DNA from: Candidatus Latescibacterota bacterium
GTDB lineage: Bacteria; Latescibacterota; UBA2968; UBA8231
Assembly: GCA_022826515.1 (NCBI GenBank)
Contig: JAJDUT010000113.1
Span: 1 to 64,000 of the forward strand
Direction of reading: 5' to 3'
DNA: 64,000 nucleotides
The position numbers were made by a program, and so were the translations under genes. This document shows, one piece after another, positions 1-7,892 of this stretch. Every line of letters starts with the position of its first letter. The first letter of the stretch is position 1. Below the pieces are notes generated by a model that was not told the origin of the DNA, ran no database searches, and worked only from the letters and a program-made list of their open reading frames with translations.

Positions 1-2
1 AG

Positions 3-101
3 GTCGCGGTGGTCGCGGTGATGCGCAAGCTGCTCCTGCTGCTCAACGCCATTGCCCATCGACGAACCCCTTGGGTGCAACACCAAGCCAAAGCAGGATA
101 A
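3..101 (+). CDS. 3' end of an IS110-family transposase (partial)
   Basis: The window opens inside a reading frame that gives 32 residues and stops at TAA 99-101. The peptide VMRKLLLLLNAIAHRRTPW closely resembles the extreme C-terminus of IS110/IS116 transposases, which usually end in a VMRKLL-x-x-LN motif followed by a short basic tail. The catalytic DEDD and Ser domains would lie left of the window, so activity cannot be judged. IS110 elements lack long terminal inverted repeats, and none is visible. This is family recognition from a short peptide. Confidence 0.6.
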   Translation, partial: VAVVAVMRKLLLLLNAIAHRRTPWVQHQAKAG

Positions 102-128
102 AAAAGGCTTGACACACAACACAGATAC

Positions 129-144
129 TCCCGCAAAAGCGGGA
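129..144. repeat. small GC hairpin next to the transposase end
   Basis: The sequence tcccgc-aaaa-gcggga forms a perfect 6-bp stem with a 4-nt loop, 27 bp after the transposase stop. It may be the element boundary, a weak terminator or a copy of the widespread TCCCGC/GCGGGA palindrome. No T-run follows on either strand. Confidence 0.4.
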
Positions 145-186
145 ATCCAAGGGGTGGGCCAGTGAAACTCGAAATTGCCGATACGT

Positions 187-216
187 TCTGCGTCTATCTG
201 CGTCCATCTGCGGATC
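187..216. repeat. decamer repeat copy 1 (TCTGCGTCCA type)
   Basis: Two and a half tandem copies of the unit TCTGCGTCCA (the first has a C-to-T change) end in TCTGCGGATC. The copy lies 2 bp beyond the stop codon of the minus-strand PhyH gene. Nearly the same 29-31 bp block recurs at 1066-1096 and 27221-27249, each time just past a minus-strand stop codon. Confidence 0.85.
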
Positions 217-218
217 GA

Positions 219-974
219 TCACCGCTGCTCATAGCGGTCGGCGCGGCGGCGACCCAACAGCCTTGGGCACAGGCTGCGGAAGTCCTCGGGCATGCGCTCA
301 TACGTCTCTGGCCACAGAGGCTGGTGGCCGCCTTCAATCCAATTGTTAAACCAAGGGGGATAATACGCGATATTCAGCCCAATCCGCACGTCCTCGCTCC
401 GATTGGCCCGGGCTTGGTGAAAAACCCCTCCGTGCCACAGCATCACAGAACCAGCGCGGCCTTCCACGGGCTTGATCAACGGGCTATCAGCACCCATATC
501 GGGTGGCGGAGCGGGCCGCCGCGACCGGTGGCTCATGGGCACGACGCCAGTGGCCCCGTTGGCCGCGGTAAAATCCGTCAGCATCCAGATGGTGTTGATC
601 ATCCACGGCACATCGGGCACTTGGGCAAACGAGCCCGCAGAATCCGCGTGTAAATGCTGAGCGGGAGCCCCGGGCCAAGTGGGCTTGGAACACGCTTCGA
701 CGACGCGGCAGCGCGGCCCCAAAAAGTGCCGCGCAAGGGCCACGGTATCCGGGTGGAAGGCGCAGCTCCAAACCTCGTCGTCTTGGTTGAGCATGCCGAA
801 CAAGGTCTGATAGTACTCATCGCCCACGATGTAGTTCTCGTAGCGCGGATCGCTGTGCAGCGCCAGACAGCGGCGGCCCAACGCCAAGGCGGCCTCGCGG
901 GGTATGCGGTCTTCGAGCAAGCAGTACCCATACGCGTCTAAATGCTCGGCCGCGGTCTGCAATTCTTCGTTCAC
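219..974 (-). CDS. phytanoyl-CoA dioxygenase (PhyH) family protein
   Basis: This is a predicted Fe(II)/2-oxoglutarate-dependent oxygenase of about 251 residues. The jelly-roll core shows the iron ligands: an HxD motif in HLHADS near the middle and a distal His in WHGGVFHQAR. The Arg of DVRIGLN is suited to holding 2-oxoglutarate. The substrate cannot be read from sequence; family members hydroxylate acyl-CoAs, secondary metabolites or small amines. I chose GTG at 974, just before the conserved LDAYGYCLLED start. A TTG at 1019 would add 15 residues but has no ribosome site. It lies downstream of a sulfatase on the same strand with a 132-bp gap holding a decamer repeat. Confidence 0.85.
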   Translation of the reverse strand: MNEELQTAAEHLDAYGYCLLEDRIPREAALALGRRCLALHSDPRYENYIVGDEYYQTLFGMLNQDDEVWSCAFHPDTVALARHFLGPRCRVVEACSKPTWPGAPAQHLHADSAGSFAQVPDVPWMINTIWMLTDFTAANGATGVVPMSHRSRRPAPPPDMGADSPLIKPVEGRAGSVMLWHGGVFHQARANRSEDVRIGLNIAYYPPWFNNWIEGGHQPLWPETYERMPEDFRSLCPRLLGRRRADRYEQR

Positions 975-1065
975 GTTTCTATCTCTACGTCGGCTTGGAA
1001 TCGTCTCGTCATATAGCAACCCTGAATGAGTTGAACTTTGAGACGCGACTCCTCTCGTTTCTTAT

Positions 1066-1096
1066 TCTGCGTCCATCTGCGTCCATCTGCGGATCC
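1066..1096. repeat. decamer repeat copy 2 (TCTGCGTCCA type)
   Basis: Two perfect TCTGCGTCCA units are followed by TCTGCGGATCC. The block lies 10 bp past the stop codon of the minus-strand sulfatase and upstream of the PhyH start. Confidence 0.9.
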
Positions 1097-1106
1097 TCTA
1101 GTAAAC

Positions 1107-2705
1107 TCACTCCACGACAAAGGTCGCCCGGGTCTCTTGGCTCTCTTCGTACCCAATGCGGATCGCCTTGGCCCGCAAGGTGGTCGTCCCAGCTTCTAGG
1201 CGCAACGGCTCGGTGTAGAGGTGCCAGTGCGGATCGTCGTCCACGGCGTATGCCATAGAAGCACCCTGCGTAGCACAGTGGAGCTGCACCAGCAGCGGCC
1301 CCCGGAATGTACCGCCTTCCAGCGCCGGCTCGGTCCCAAGGCTGTCGGCGCAAATGGGCACGCACACCGGCGAGGCCGTCTGCGGCTGTTGGCCATCGGG
1401 ATACCACTGTCGCACCATTTCGCTTTCCGCCATGCGGCCCATGTCGCCCACTTCTCCCAGCCACTCGTCCAAGGCTCCGCGCAGGCGATCCCGCTCCGAC
1501 TGGTACTGGGGATTGGCCGCCAAGTTGTCGATCTCGTGCGGATCGGCTTCGGTGTCGTACAGCTCTTCGACCGGCCTCGGATAGCGGAACATGGCCGATT
1601 GCGTCTCGTCCAGCTCGTCGGCCAAGTGCAAGCGCCACATTTCCTGCACAATGGGGTGCCGATTGCGATAGGGGATCCACGCCAAGTAGGGGAGCTCTGG
1701 CCGACAGTTGCGGATGTACTTAAAGCGGCGGTCGCGTACCGCTCGCACCATGTCGTACGCCTCGTCGTGCCGGTCGCGGCTCGCGTAGATGTACTCTCGC
1801 GGCGGTTGGGCCTGAGGTCCCAAAAACGCGCGGCCCTGCATGTGGGCAGGCACGTCAATCCCCGCGAGCGAAAGCATTGTAGGGCCTAGATCGACGGTGC
1901 TTACCAAGTCCTCGCACACCTGCCCCGCTTCCATGCCGGGGCCGCGGGCGATCAGGGGCACGTGAATGCCTGAGTCGTACGGCCAGCGCTTGCCGCGCGG
2001 CAGCGGGCCGTGGTCGCTCCAGTGAAAGACGTACGTATTCTCGGCCAAGCCGTCTTCGTCGAGTTGTTGCAGGAATTGGGCCAACTCTTGGTCGCTATGC
2101 GCAATGTGCGTGTACATCCGCGCCATAGCTTGGCGTACTACGGGGGTATCGGGGAAATAGGGCGGCAGCGGGATGGCATCCGGGTCGAACTCCGGCTCGG
2201 GGCACTTCTCCGGCCACATGCCGCTTTCGTGGGTGCGCGTGGGGTTGAAGACCGCGAAAAACGGCTGGTCGGGGTCGGGACGGTCGCGCCAGTGGGCGTC
2301 CGGGCCGAGCGCGTCCCAAGCGGTCAGCGGGGGGGTAAACTGGTAGTCGGTCTTGGCGTTGTTGGAGCAATAATACCCAGCCGCTCGCAGGTATTCCGTG
2401 AAGCACTTTGCGTAGTGCGGCACAACGGCCGAATACGGCGTGGGCATTTCCGGCGTAGCGCGATTGGCGTGCGTCGTGCGCATGTGGTGAGTGCCGATCG
2501 AGGTCGCGTACATGCCGGTGATAATGGCCGACCGGGCCGGGGCGCAGACGCCAGCCGTGGAGAAGCAGCGCGTCCAGCGGCATCCGTCGGCGGCGAGCCG
2601 GTCCAACGTGGGCGTGCGCGCCACCGGGTCGCCGTAGCAGCCGTACCGAGGGTTGGTATCCTCAAATGAAATCCACAGGAAATTGGGTTTGCGTTCCCTA
2701 GCCAT
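1107..2705 (-). CDS. type I sulfatase with C-terminal beta-sandwich domain
   Basis: This is a predicted arylsulfatase-superfamily enzyme of 532 residues. The N-terminus FLWISFEDT carries metal-binding acids, and the modification motif CAPAR starts at Cys54; in active sulfatases this Cys becomes formylglycine. SDHGPLPRGK around residue 240 is the second metal and substrate region. The last 65 residues or so resemble the Fn3-associated/hexosaminidase C-terminal sandwich found on glycan enzymes. No signal peptide is visible, so it may be cytoplasmic or use another route. The closest general type is N-sulfoglucosamine sulfohydrolase-like, but the substrate is unknown. No formylglycine-generating enzyme or anSME is in the window. 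It is divergent from cfa. Confidence 0.92.
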   Translation of the reverse strand: MARERKPNFLWISFEDTNPRYGCYGDPVARTPTLDRLAADGCRWTRCFSTAGVCAPARSAIITGMYATSIGTHHMRTTHANRATPEMPTPYSAVVPHYAKCFTEYLRAAGYYCSNNAKTDYQFTPPLTAWDALGPDAHWRDRPDPDQPFFAVFNPTRTHESGMWPEKCPEPEFDPDAIPLPPYFPDTPVVRQAMARMYTHIAHSDQELAQFLQQLDEDGLAENTYVFHWSDHGPLPRGKRWPYDSGIHVPLIARGPGMEAGQVCEDLVSTVDLGPTMLSLAGIDVPAHMQGRAFLGPQAQPPREYIYASRDRHDEAYDMVRAVRDRRFKYIRNCRPELPYLAWIPYRNRHPIVQEMWRLHLADELDETQSAMFRYPRPVEELYDTEADPHEIDNLAANPQYQSERDRLRGALDEWLGEVGDMGRMAESEMVRQWYPDGQQPQTASPVCVPICADSLGTEPALEGGTFRGPLLVQLHCATQGASMAYAVDDDPHWHLYTEPLRLEAGTTTLRAKAIRIGYEESQETRATFVVE

Positions 2706-2842
2706 AAACTCCTTACCCTAGTTTTTGCTAACAAAGCGATGTATTGAACCTCTCACGCCGCGCCGAAAATTGCAGCCGGACGCGGTGCTCTGTCAAGCGC
2801 GGGATTCACCTACATCTCGACCGCTTGCTCACTGGCGCAGGG

Positions 2843-2871
2843 TTGTTTTCGGCCTACTCGTTGTGCATAAT
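2843..2871 (+). promoter_or_regulatory. candidate sigma-70 promoter for cfa
   Basis: TTGTTT at 2843-2848 and CATAAT at 2866-2871 are separated by 17 bp, about 46 bp upstream of the chosen cfa start. It lies in the 212-bp divergent gap between the sulfatase and cfa. The match is moderate and there is no experimental support. Confidence 0.4.
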
Positions 2872-2917
2872 ATGCGCTGCCAATTCTCACAAACAGACGA
2901 CGTTAGAAGAAATCACC

Positions 2918-4027
2918 ATGAATGCCTATCGTCGCATAGAAGCACTGCTCAAAGAGGCCGATGTGCGCATCGGCGGGGATCGGCCTTGGGATATAGCAGT
3001 CCACGACGACCGCTTTTTCGCGCACATGCTAGCCCACGGATCGCTGGGGGCCGGCGAGTCGTACATGGAGGGGTGGTGGGACTGCCCTCAGCTAGACGAA
3101 CTTTGTGCGCGGATCTTGCGCGCCCGACTGGGACTGAAGTTGCGCGGGCGGCATCTGCTTTTGCCTTATCTGAAGGCGCGGCTGCTCAACCTGCAAACGC
3201 CTACCCGCTCCTTCCAAGTCGGCCAGCGCCACTACGATATCGGCAACGACCTGTACCGGGCGATGCTCGACCAGCGCATGATCTATAGCTGCGGGTATTG
3301 GCGCAATGCCGCCAACTTAGACGAGGCGCAAGAAGCCAAGCTCGACTTGTGCTGTCGCAAACTGGGGCTGGAGCCGGGGATGACCCTACTCGACATCGGC
3401 TGCGGCTGGGGGGGCACCCTGCGGTTTGCAGTTCAGCGCTACGGCGTCAAAGGGGTGGGCGTCACCGTCTCCAAAGAGCAGGCAAAACTGGCGGAGGAAA
3501 TGTGCCACGGGCTGCCGGTGGAGATTCGCTTGCAGGATTACCGCGACCTAGACGAGCGTTTTGACCGCATCTTGTCGATCGGCATGTTCGAGCACGTGGG
3601 CGTCAAGAACTACTCGATCTTTATGCAAACGGTCAAACGCTGCCTCGCCCCAGACGGGCGCTTTTTATTGCATACCATCGGCCGCAGCACCTCGGCCATC
3701 AAAAACGATCCGTGGATTGAGCGCTACATCTTCCCCAACTCTCTGCTGCCTTCGGCTAAGCAGATTACCACGGCCGCTGAGGGACACTTCGTCTTGGAGG
3801 ACTGGCACGCCTTCGGCCAGCATTACGACCGGACGCTGATGGCTTGGCACGCCAACTTCAACGCGGCTTGGAGCGAACTCAAGGCCCGCTACGGCGAGCG
3901 CTTCTACCGGATGTGGACGTTCTACTTGCTGTCCTCGGCCGGCTCCTTCCGCGCCCGGGCGAACCAGCTTTGGCAAGTGCTCTTCTCGTCCAATGGGATT
4001 GAAGGGTCCTACGAGGTTCCAAGGTAA
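2918..4027 (+). CDS. cfa: cyclopropane-fatty-acyl-phospholipid synthase
   Basis: This enzyme transfers a methylene group from S-adenosylmethionine to double bonds of membrane phospholipid acyl chains. It has 369 residues, close to the usual 380. An N-terminal lipid-binding domain leads into HYDIGN (105-110) and YSCGYW (123-128), both typical of the family. The SAM loop DIGCGWGG lies at 159-166, and FEHVG follows in the catalytic part. I chose the ATG at 2918, where homology begins with an MNAYRR peptide; an upstream in-frame ATG at 2744 would add 58 residues unlike the family. The MOSC gene begins 37 bp downstream on the same strand and may be co-transcribed. Confidence 0.93.
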   Translation: MNAYRRIEALLKEADVRIGGDRPWDIAVHDDRFFAHMLAHGSLGAGESYMEGWWDCPQLDELCARILRARLGLKLRGRHLLLPYLKARLLNLQTPTRSFQVGQRHYDIGNDLYRAMLDQRMIYSCGYWRNAANLDEAQEAKLDLCCRKLGLEPGMTLLDIGCGWGGTLRFAVQRYGVKGVGVTVSKEQAKLAEEMCHGLPVEIRLQDYRDLDERFDRILSIGMFEHVGVKNYSIFMQTVKRCLAPDGRFLLHTIGRSTSAIKNDPWIERYIFPNSLLPSAKQITTAAEGHFVLEDWHAFGQHYDRTLMAWHANFNAAWSELKARYGERFYRMWTFYLLSSAGSFRARANQLWQVLFSSNGIEGSYEVPR

Positions 4028-4052
4028 AAATGTCTGCGGAGACAATACTTTT

Positions 4053-4059
4053 AGGAGGT
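4053..4059 (+). promoter_or_regulatory. Shine-Dalgarno that sets a TTG start
   Basis: AGGAGGT is a perfect anti-16S match 5 nt before TTG 4065. It moves the MOSC gene start downstream of the longer open frame, which would overlap the end of cfa. Confidence 0.8.
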
Positions 4060-4064
4060 CAATC

Positions 4065-4622
4065 TTGGCTGAGATAAAACACCTACCCATAGAAACGCTA
4101 ACCGCCGGGCTAGACGACATCCGTCAGTCGCCCAAAGCCACGGGCGTATTGGAACTCATCGTACGGCGGCCACAAACGGAGGCGCGGGAAGTCTTAGACG
4201 TGGGGGAACTCAATCTAGTCGAAGGGCTAGTGGGCGACAATTGGCAACAGCGCGGCAGCTCGCAAACCGCCGATGGATCAGCGAATCCAGACACGCAACT
4301 GACCCTGACCAATGCCCGTTTGATGGCCCTAGTGGCCCAAGACAAGCGGCATTGGCCCCTAGCCGGAGATCAGCTATACGTCGATTTTGACCTAAGCGTG
4401 GACAACATACCGCCCGGGACTCGCCTGTCTCTCGGCGCGGCCGTGATCCAAATCACCGAGCCGCCCCACACCGGTTGCAAAAAATACGCCGCTCGCTTTG
4501 GCTTGGACGCCCTGAAATTCATCAGTTCTCCAGCGGGTAAACAGCTTCAACTGCGCGGCGTCAACGCCAAGGTCATTCGCCCGGGCGCGATACGGGTTGG
4601 CGACGTCGTGAAGAAGCTGTGA
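4065..4622 (+). CDS. MOSC domain-containing protein
   Basis: This is a 185-residue stand-alone MOSC domain protein, a fold also found at the C-terminus of molybdenum-cofactor sulfurases and in YiiM-type reductases. The conserved Cys is in HTGCKKYAARF (Cys138), with the preceding ITEPPHTG block typical of the family. Such proteins bind or carry sulfur or molybdopterin, and the precise reaction is unknown here. The start is TTG, decided by a perfect AGGAGGT 5 nt upstream. It follows cfa closely and ends 2 bp from the convergent Spy-like gene. No other molybdenum-cofactor gene is in the window. Confidence 0.85.
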   Translation: MAEIKHLPIETLTAGLDDIRQSPKATGVLELIVRRPQTEAREVLDVGELNLVEGLVGDNWQQRGSSQTADGSANPDTQLTLTNARLMALVAQDKRHWPLAGDQLYVDFDLSVDNIPPGTRLSLGAAVIQITEPPHTGCKKYAARFGLDALKFISSPAGKQLQLRGVNAKVIRPGAIRVGDVVKKL

Positions 4623-4623
4623 G

Positions 4624-5088
4624 TTAAAACCCACCGCCGCCCGGACCGCCTCCACCGCCCCGAGGGCCACCGCGCTGGCGCTGTTGTTGGCGTTGCGCCT
4701 GCTGTAGATGCGCTTTTAGGGCTTCGACCTGCTCGGCGTCTAATGCCGTGGCGAGCGCGGCCATCATCTGCTCGCGCATCTTGCTCTGCTGTTCGCGCAT
4801 TTTCTCGCGCATCGCCCGAAAGTCGGTCTCGCCACGACTGCCGCTGCTGAACATTTCCGCCATCATCTGCTGTTGCTCGACGTATATCGGCTTAAGCACC
4901 TCCCGCAACGCGATTAGCTGCTTGTCGTTCACGTTGAACTTCTCTTCAAAGGCCAGTAGGACAAAAATCTGCTCCGGGGTCATACCGCCGCCCATGCCAC
5001 CACGCCTACCTCCTGGCTGGGCTTCGAGCGCCACGGTGCTCGCTAAACAAACGGCGACAATCCATAAGGCCATCTTGCGAATACGCAT
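4624..5088 (-). CDS. Spy/CpxP-like periplasmic helical protein, Gly-rich tail
   Basis: A predicted exported protein of 154 residues. Residues 1-23 form a signal peptide (basic MRIRK, hydrophobic core, cleavage near LEA-Q). A Gly/Met linker follows, then a Met-, Gln- and charge-rich helical region (MREKMREQQSKMREQMM) and a Gly/Pro-rich end with runs of GGG. This resembles the LTXXQ/Spy-like periplasmic proteins that bind metals or unfolded proteins, but no exact LTxxQ motif is seen, so the family call is tentative. I chose ATG 5088 because AGGAG lies 7 nt upstream and the signal peptide starts there. The gene converges with MOSC. Confidence 0.7.
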   Translation of the reverse strand: MRIRKMALWIVAVCLASTVALEAQPGGRRGGMGGGMTPEQIFVLLAFEEKFNVNDKQLIALREVLKPIYVEQQQMMAEMFSSGSRGETDFRAMREKMREQQSKMREQMMAALATALDAEQVEALKAHLQQAQRQQQRQRGGPRGGGGGPGGGGF

Positions 5089-5210
5089 CTCGATTCTCCT
5101 CGTAAAAGTTTTGCGGGACACTACGGCTAATTAGACACGCTATTGCCGCGATTTATTCCCGCGCTTTGGCAGGGGTTGATCCGATTGACGAGGTCGGGCA
5201 ACTTCCGAGT

Positions 5211-6620
5211 CTAGTACGTCCACTGCCGTGGCAGCGGCCGCTCGCGCTCTAGCAGCCGTTCCAGTAGCTGCTTGCGGACCGCTTGCAACTGGTCGGCGTA
5301 TTCGCTCTCGCCCGCCACGTCCTCGTAGGCCAGCGGGTCGCGCTCCAAGTCGAAGAGTGCCTCCGCTCCGCTGGCATCCACCACGTAGCGCAACCCCTCC
5401 ACGCGCAGCGTTTTCCAGTGTCGCTCAGGTTGGGTCATTTCCGTGATAGCGCAGCCGCGACCATCACCTTCCTCGCCGCGCAAATCGGCCAGCAGGGAAC
5501 TGCCTTGCAACGCATCCGGCCGCTGAATTGCGGCCGCTTCCAGCAGCGTCGGCACCACGTCTAACGCCTCGACGATGCGAGAGCAGTGTCCGCCGGCCCT
5601 TGCTCCGGCGGGCCAGCGCATCAGCAGGGGTACTCGCGTGACCGCATCGTGCCCAGGGTAGCCCTTGCCGTAGCGCAGATGTTCGCCGAGCCACTCGCCG
5701 TGGTCGGACGTGAAGACGACGATGGTGTTGTCCGCAAGGCCGAGCCCGTCGAGCCGGTCGAGAATGCGGCCGACGTGGTGATCAACCTCTGAGACCATCG
5801 CGTAATAGCCGTGGTGCGCCGAGCGCAATTCATCGTCGGAAAAGTGCTGTGGGCCGCGGCGAGCGTCGAGAGCCGGAGGGAAGGACGGCAATGTCAGCGC
5901 AGCCGGATCGTAGAGATCGAGGAACTCTTGAGGGGCCACCCACGGACTGTGCGGCGAATAGAATCCGGCAATGCAGAGGAAGGGGCCGTCCCTATGGCGC
6001 GTCAAAAACTCCATGGTCTGCTCGGCGACAAACGCCGTGTGGGTCAGGTCGCTGCGGCAGCGGTTGGCGAGGGCGCGTATGGGGAAGCGTTCAGACGGAT
6101 GCGCGATCCCATCGCGGACATTCATAATTCGCTTCCACTCGATTGAACTGGGGGCCTCGCCGAGGCTGACGAGGTCGAGTTGCTCGGGGGCTTGCGCCGC
6201 CACCCAAGCGCGGTACGCATCGTGGTACGAACCCGGCTCGTCCGAAATTTCCAAGTGGTCGAAGCCATAGTCGGGATGGGGATCGCGGTGGTCGCGGTTG
6301 GCGTGCGGCAAAAAGTGCAGCTTGCCAATCTGGCCGCTGCAATAGCCGCAGTTGTGCAGCAGGCGCGGCAAGGTCGGCGCGTCCTCGGGCACGGGTACGC
6401 CCATGTGCGAAAGCCTCAGCGTGGATGGATACTGCCCGGTGAGAAAGCTCACGCGGCTGGGCATGCAGACCGGATTCTGCACAAAGCAGTGGTCGAAGTT
6501 TACCCCAGCAGCCGCGAGCCGGTCCAAGTGCGGCGTGCGGATTTCAGAATTGCCGTTGACGCCGAGGGCGTCCCACCGCTGCTGATCCGTGTAGAGTATG
6601 AGGATATTCGGTCGCTGCAT
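5211..6620 (-). CDS. type I sulfatase
   Basis: A 469-residue predicted sulfatase. PNILILYTDQQRWD at the N-terminus supplies metal acids, and the modification motif CMPSR starts at Cys52. GQIGKLHFLPH and FTSDHGEWLGEH carry the usual catalytic Lys/His and second metal-binding Asp-His. There is no signal peptide. It belongs to the choline-sulfatase/iduronate-sulfatase-like part of the superfamily, but the substrate is not determinable. It lies downstream of the copper operon on the same strand, 39 bp after the small ORF ends at 6660. Confidence 0.93.
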   Translation of the reverse strand: MQRPNILILYTDQQRWDALGVNGNSEIRTPHLDRLAAAGVNFDHCFVQNPVCMPSRVSFLTGQYPSTLRLSHMGVPVPEDAPTLPRLLHNCGYCSGQIGKLHFLPHANRDHRDPHPDYGFDHLEISDEPGSYHDAYRAWVAAQAPEQLDLVSLGEAPSSIEWKRIMNVRDGIAHPSERFPIRALANRCRSDLTHTAFVAEQTMEFLTRHRDGPFLCIAGFYSPHSPWVAPQEFLDLYDPAALTLPSFPPALDARRGPQHFSDDELRSAHHGYYAMVSEVDHHVGRILDRLDGLGLADNTIVVFTSDHGEWLGEHLRYGKGYPGHDAVTRVPLLMRWPAGARAGGHCSRIVEALDVVPTLLEAAAIQRPDALQGSSLLADLRGEEGDGRGCAITEMTQPERHWKTLRVEGLRYVVDASGAEALFDLERDPLAYEDVAGESEYADQLQAVRKQLLERLLERERPLPRQWTY

Positions 6621-6659
6621 AGTCGGCGTGGATTCCTTGGAGATGTTGTGTGGATGAGG

Positions 6660-6818
6660 CTACGGACTGGTCTGTGGCGGCGTCCGCTTGGCTCGCGTGA
6701 GTTTTCGCCAGCCCCTGCACAGAAAGCGCTGCGGAAAATCCGGGCCGATGATCGGACTCAGCGGAAACCAGAGCACCGCGTGGACGACCTTGATTATTTT
6801 GTACAAGATGTTTTTCAT
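6660..6818 (-). CDS. hypothetical 52-residue protein coupled to SCO1
   Basis: A small frame of 52 residues starts MKNILYKIIKVVHAVLWF and ends with a basic, proline-rich tail (KLTRAKRTPPQTSP). Its ATG overlaps the SCO1 stop in an ATGA arrangement, which points to translational coupling. The first 25 residues are hydrophobic enough for one membrane helix, with a basic C-terminal tail. I do not recognise a family. The coupling and clean frame support a real gene, but its composition alone would not prove it. Confidence 0.5.
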   Translation of the reverse strand: MKNILYKIIKVVHAVLWFPLSPIIGPDFPQRFLCRGWRKLTRAKRTPPQTSP

Positions 6819-7441
6819 GGTTTTCCTTCCTCGGCAAAGAGTTGCTCAGCTACCGCAGCCATCAGCTCTGGGCCGTCGCTCTGGCGGAAGAGGAACCGCA
6901 CCTTGCCCTGCTGATCAATCAAGTAGGTATAGGTCGAGTGATCGACTAAGTAGGCTTCCTGCTCCTCTCCGAGGCTATAGTGAGCGCCATACTGGCGCAC
7001 CACTTGGTCGATTTCCTCCTTGTCGCCGCGCAGGCCAATCGCATCAAGGGCGAAGTAGGAGAGATATTCCGCTAACTTCTCCTGCGTATCGCGCTTGGGA
7101 TCCACGGTGACGAAGAGAGTCGTCAACTCCTGCTGGTCCTCGCCTAAGAGCTGATAGACGCGGCCCATTTTCGACAGCGTCACCGGGCAGATGTCGGGGC
7201 AATAGGTGTACCCGAAGAAGAGCATGGCGGCTTGGCCGCGCAAACTTTGCAACTCAAAGGACGCGCCGTGCTGATCCACGAGCGCGAAGTCGCCGCCAAT
7301 ACCGCCGAAGTCCTGCAAGGGAGGCACCTCCACGAGGACGGGGGTTTCGGCAACCGGGTCCTTTTGGGCCTCCGGCTGTGCGCCGCACGCTGCGAGCAGC
7401 GCAAAAACCGCGCAAAAAATCAGCGCGTCACTCGCTCTCAT
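6815..7441 (-). CDS. SCO1/SenC/PrrC family copper protein (lipoprotein)
   Basis: A thioredoxin-fold copper chaperone, known to help build the CuA site of cytochrome c oxidase or to act as a thiol sensor. The 208-residue protein starts with a lipoprotein signal ending LLAAC (Cys19). The metal motif CPDIC is at 81-85 and the third ligand His168 is in VDHSTY. I chose ATG 7441, where the signal peptide begins and AGAAAGG lies just upstream. It overlaps the end of the PCuAC gene by 14 bp, so the two are an operon. Oxidase subunit genes are not in the window. Confidence 0.92.
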   Translation of the reverse strand: MRASDALIFCAVFALLAACGAQPEAQKDPVAETPVLVEVPPLQDFGGIGGDFALVDQHGASFELQSLRGQAAMLFFGYTYCPDICPVTLSKMGRVYQLLGEDQQELTTLFVTVDPKRDTQEKLAEYLSYFALDAIGLRGDKEEIDQVVRQYGAHYSLGEEQEAYLVDHSTYTYLIDQQGKVRFLFRQSDGPELMAAVAEQLFAEEGKP

Positions 7442-7865
7442 AAAGACCTTTCTTCTGTACCGGCATCTGTACGCGCCTTTCCGTTCCATCGCCAAAGCGC
7501 AGCACCAGTTCTACTTCATCGCCGTCCCGCAACGGCTGGCGCAACTCCATCAGCATCAGGTGGGTTCCGCCCGGCTTCAGCGCAACCTCTTCGCCTGCTG
7601 GAACCTGCAGCTTTGCGACCCGGCGCATCGTCATCCGGTCGTCTTTGTGTTCCATTACGTGTATCTCGGCTCGCTCGGCGGCTTCGGTTGCCACAGCGAC
7701 CAATGCGACGGGTTCGCCGCCTCGGTTTTCGATGACTAGGTAACCAGCGGCCGGGCTGCGCGGGGGCGGCTCGCGGATCCAAGCGTCGCGCACGACGATG
7801 GGGTCGCCGGTATGCTCTTGCCCGCATCCGATGATAAGGAGTAACAGCGCGGAGACGATTTTCAC
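7428..7865 (-). CDS. PCu(A)C copper chaperone (lipoprotein)
   Basis: A periplasmic copper-binding protein of 145 residues, which in other bacteria delivers Cu(I) to cytochrome oxidase together with SCO1. A short lipoprotein signal ends in IIGC (Cys14). Copper ligands match the family pattern: His69 and Met71, Met78 and Met80, then His102 and Met104 in THLML. It is the first gene of the PCuAC-SCO1-small ORF unit on the minus strand, and the methyltransferase upstream ends 27 bp away. Confidence 0.92.
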   Translation of the reverse strand: MKIVSALLLLIIGCGQEHTGDPIVVRDAWIREPPPRSPAAGYLVIENRGGEPVALVAVATEAAERAEIHVMEHKDDRMTMRRVAKLQVPAGEEVALKPGGTHLMLMELRQPLRDGDEVELVLRFGDGTERRVQMPVQKKGLYESE

Positions 7866-7892
7866 CGGATATTTCCCTTTGTATATCGGCCC

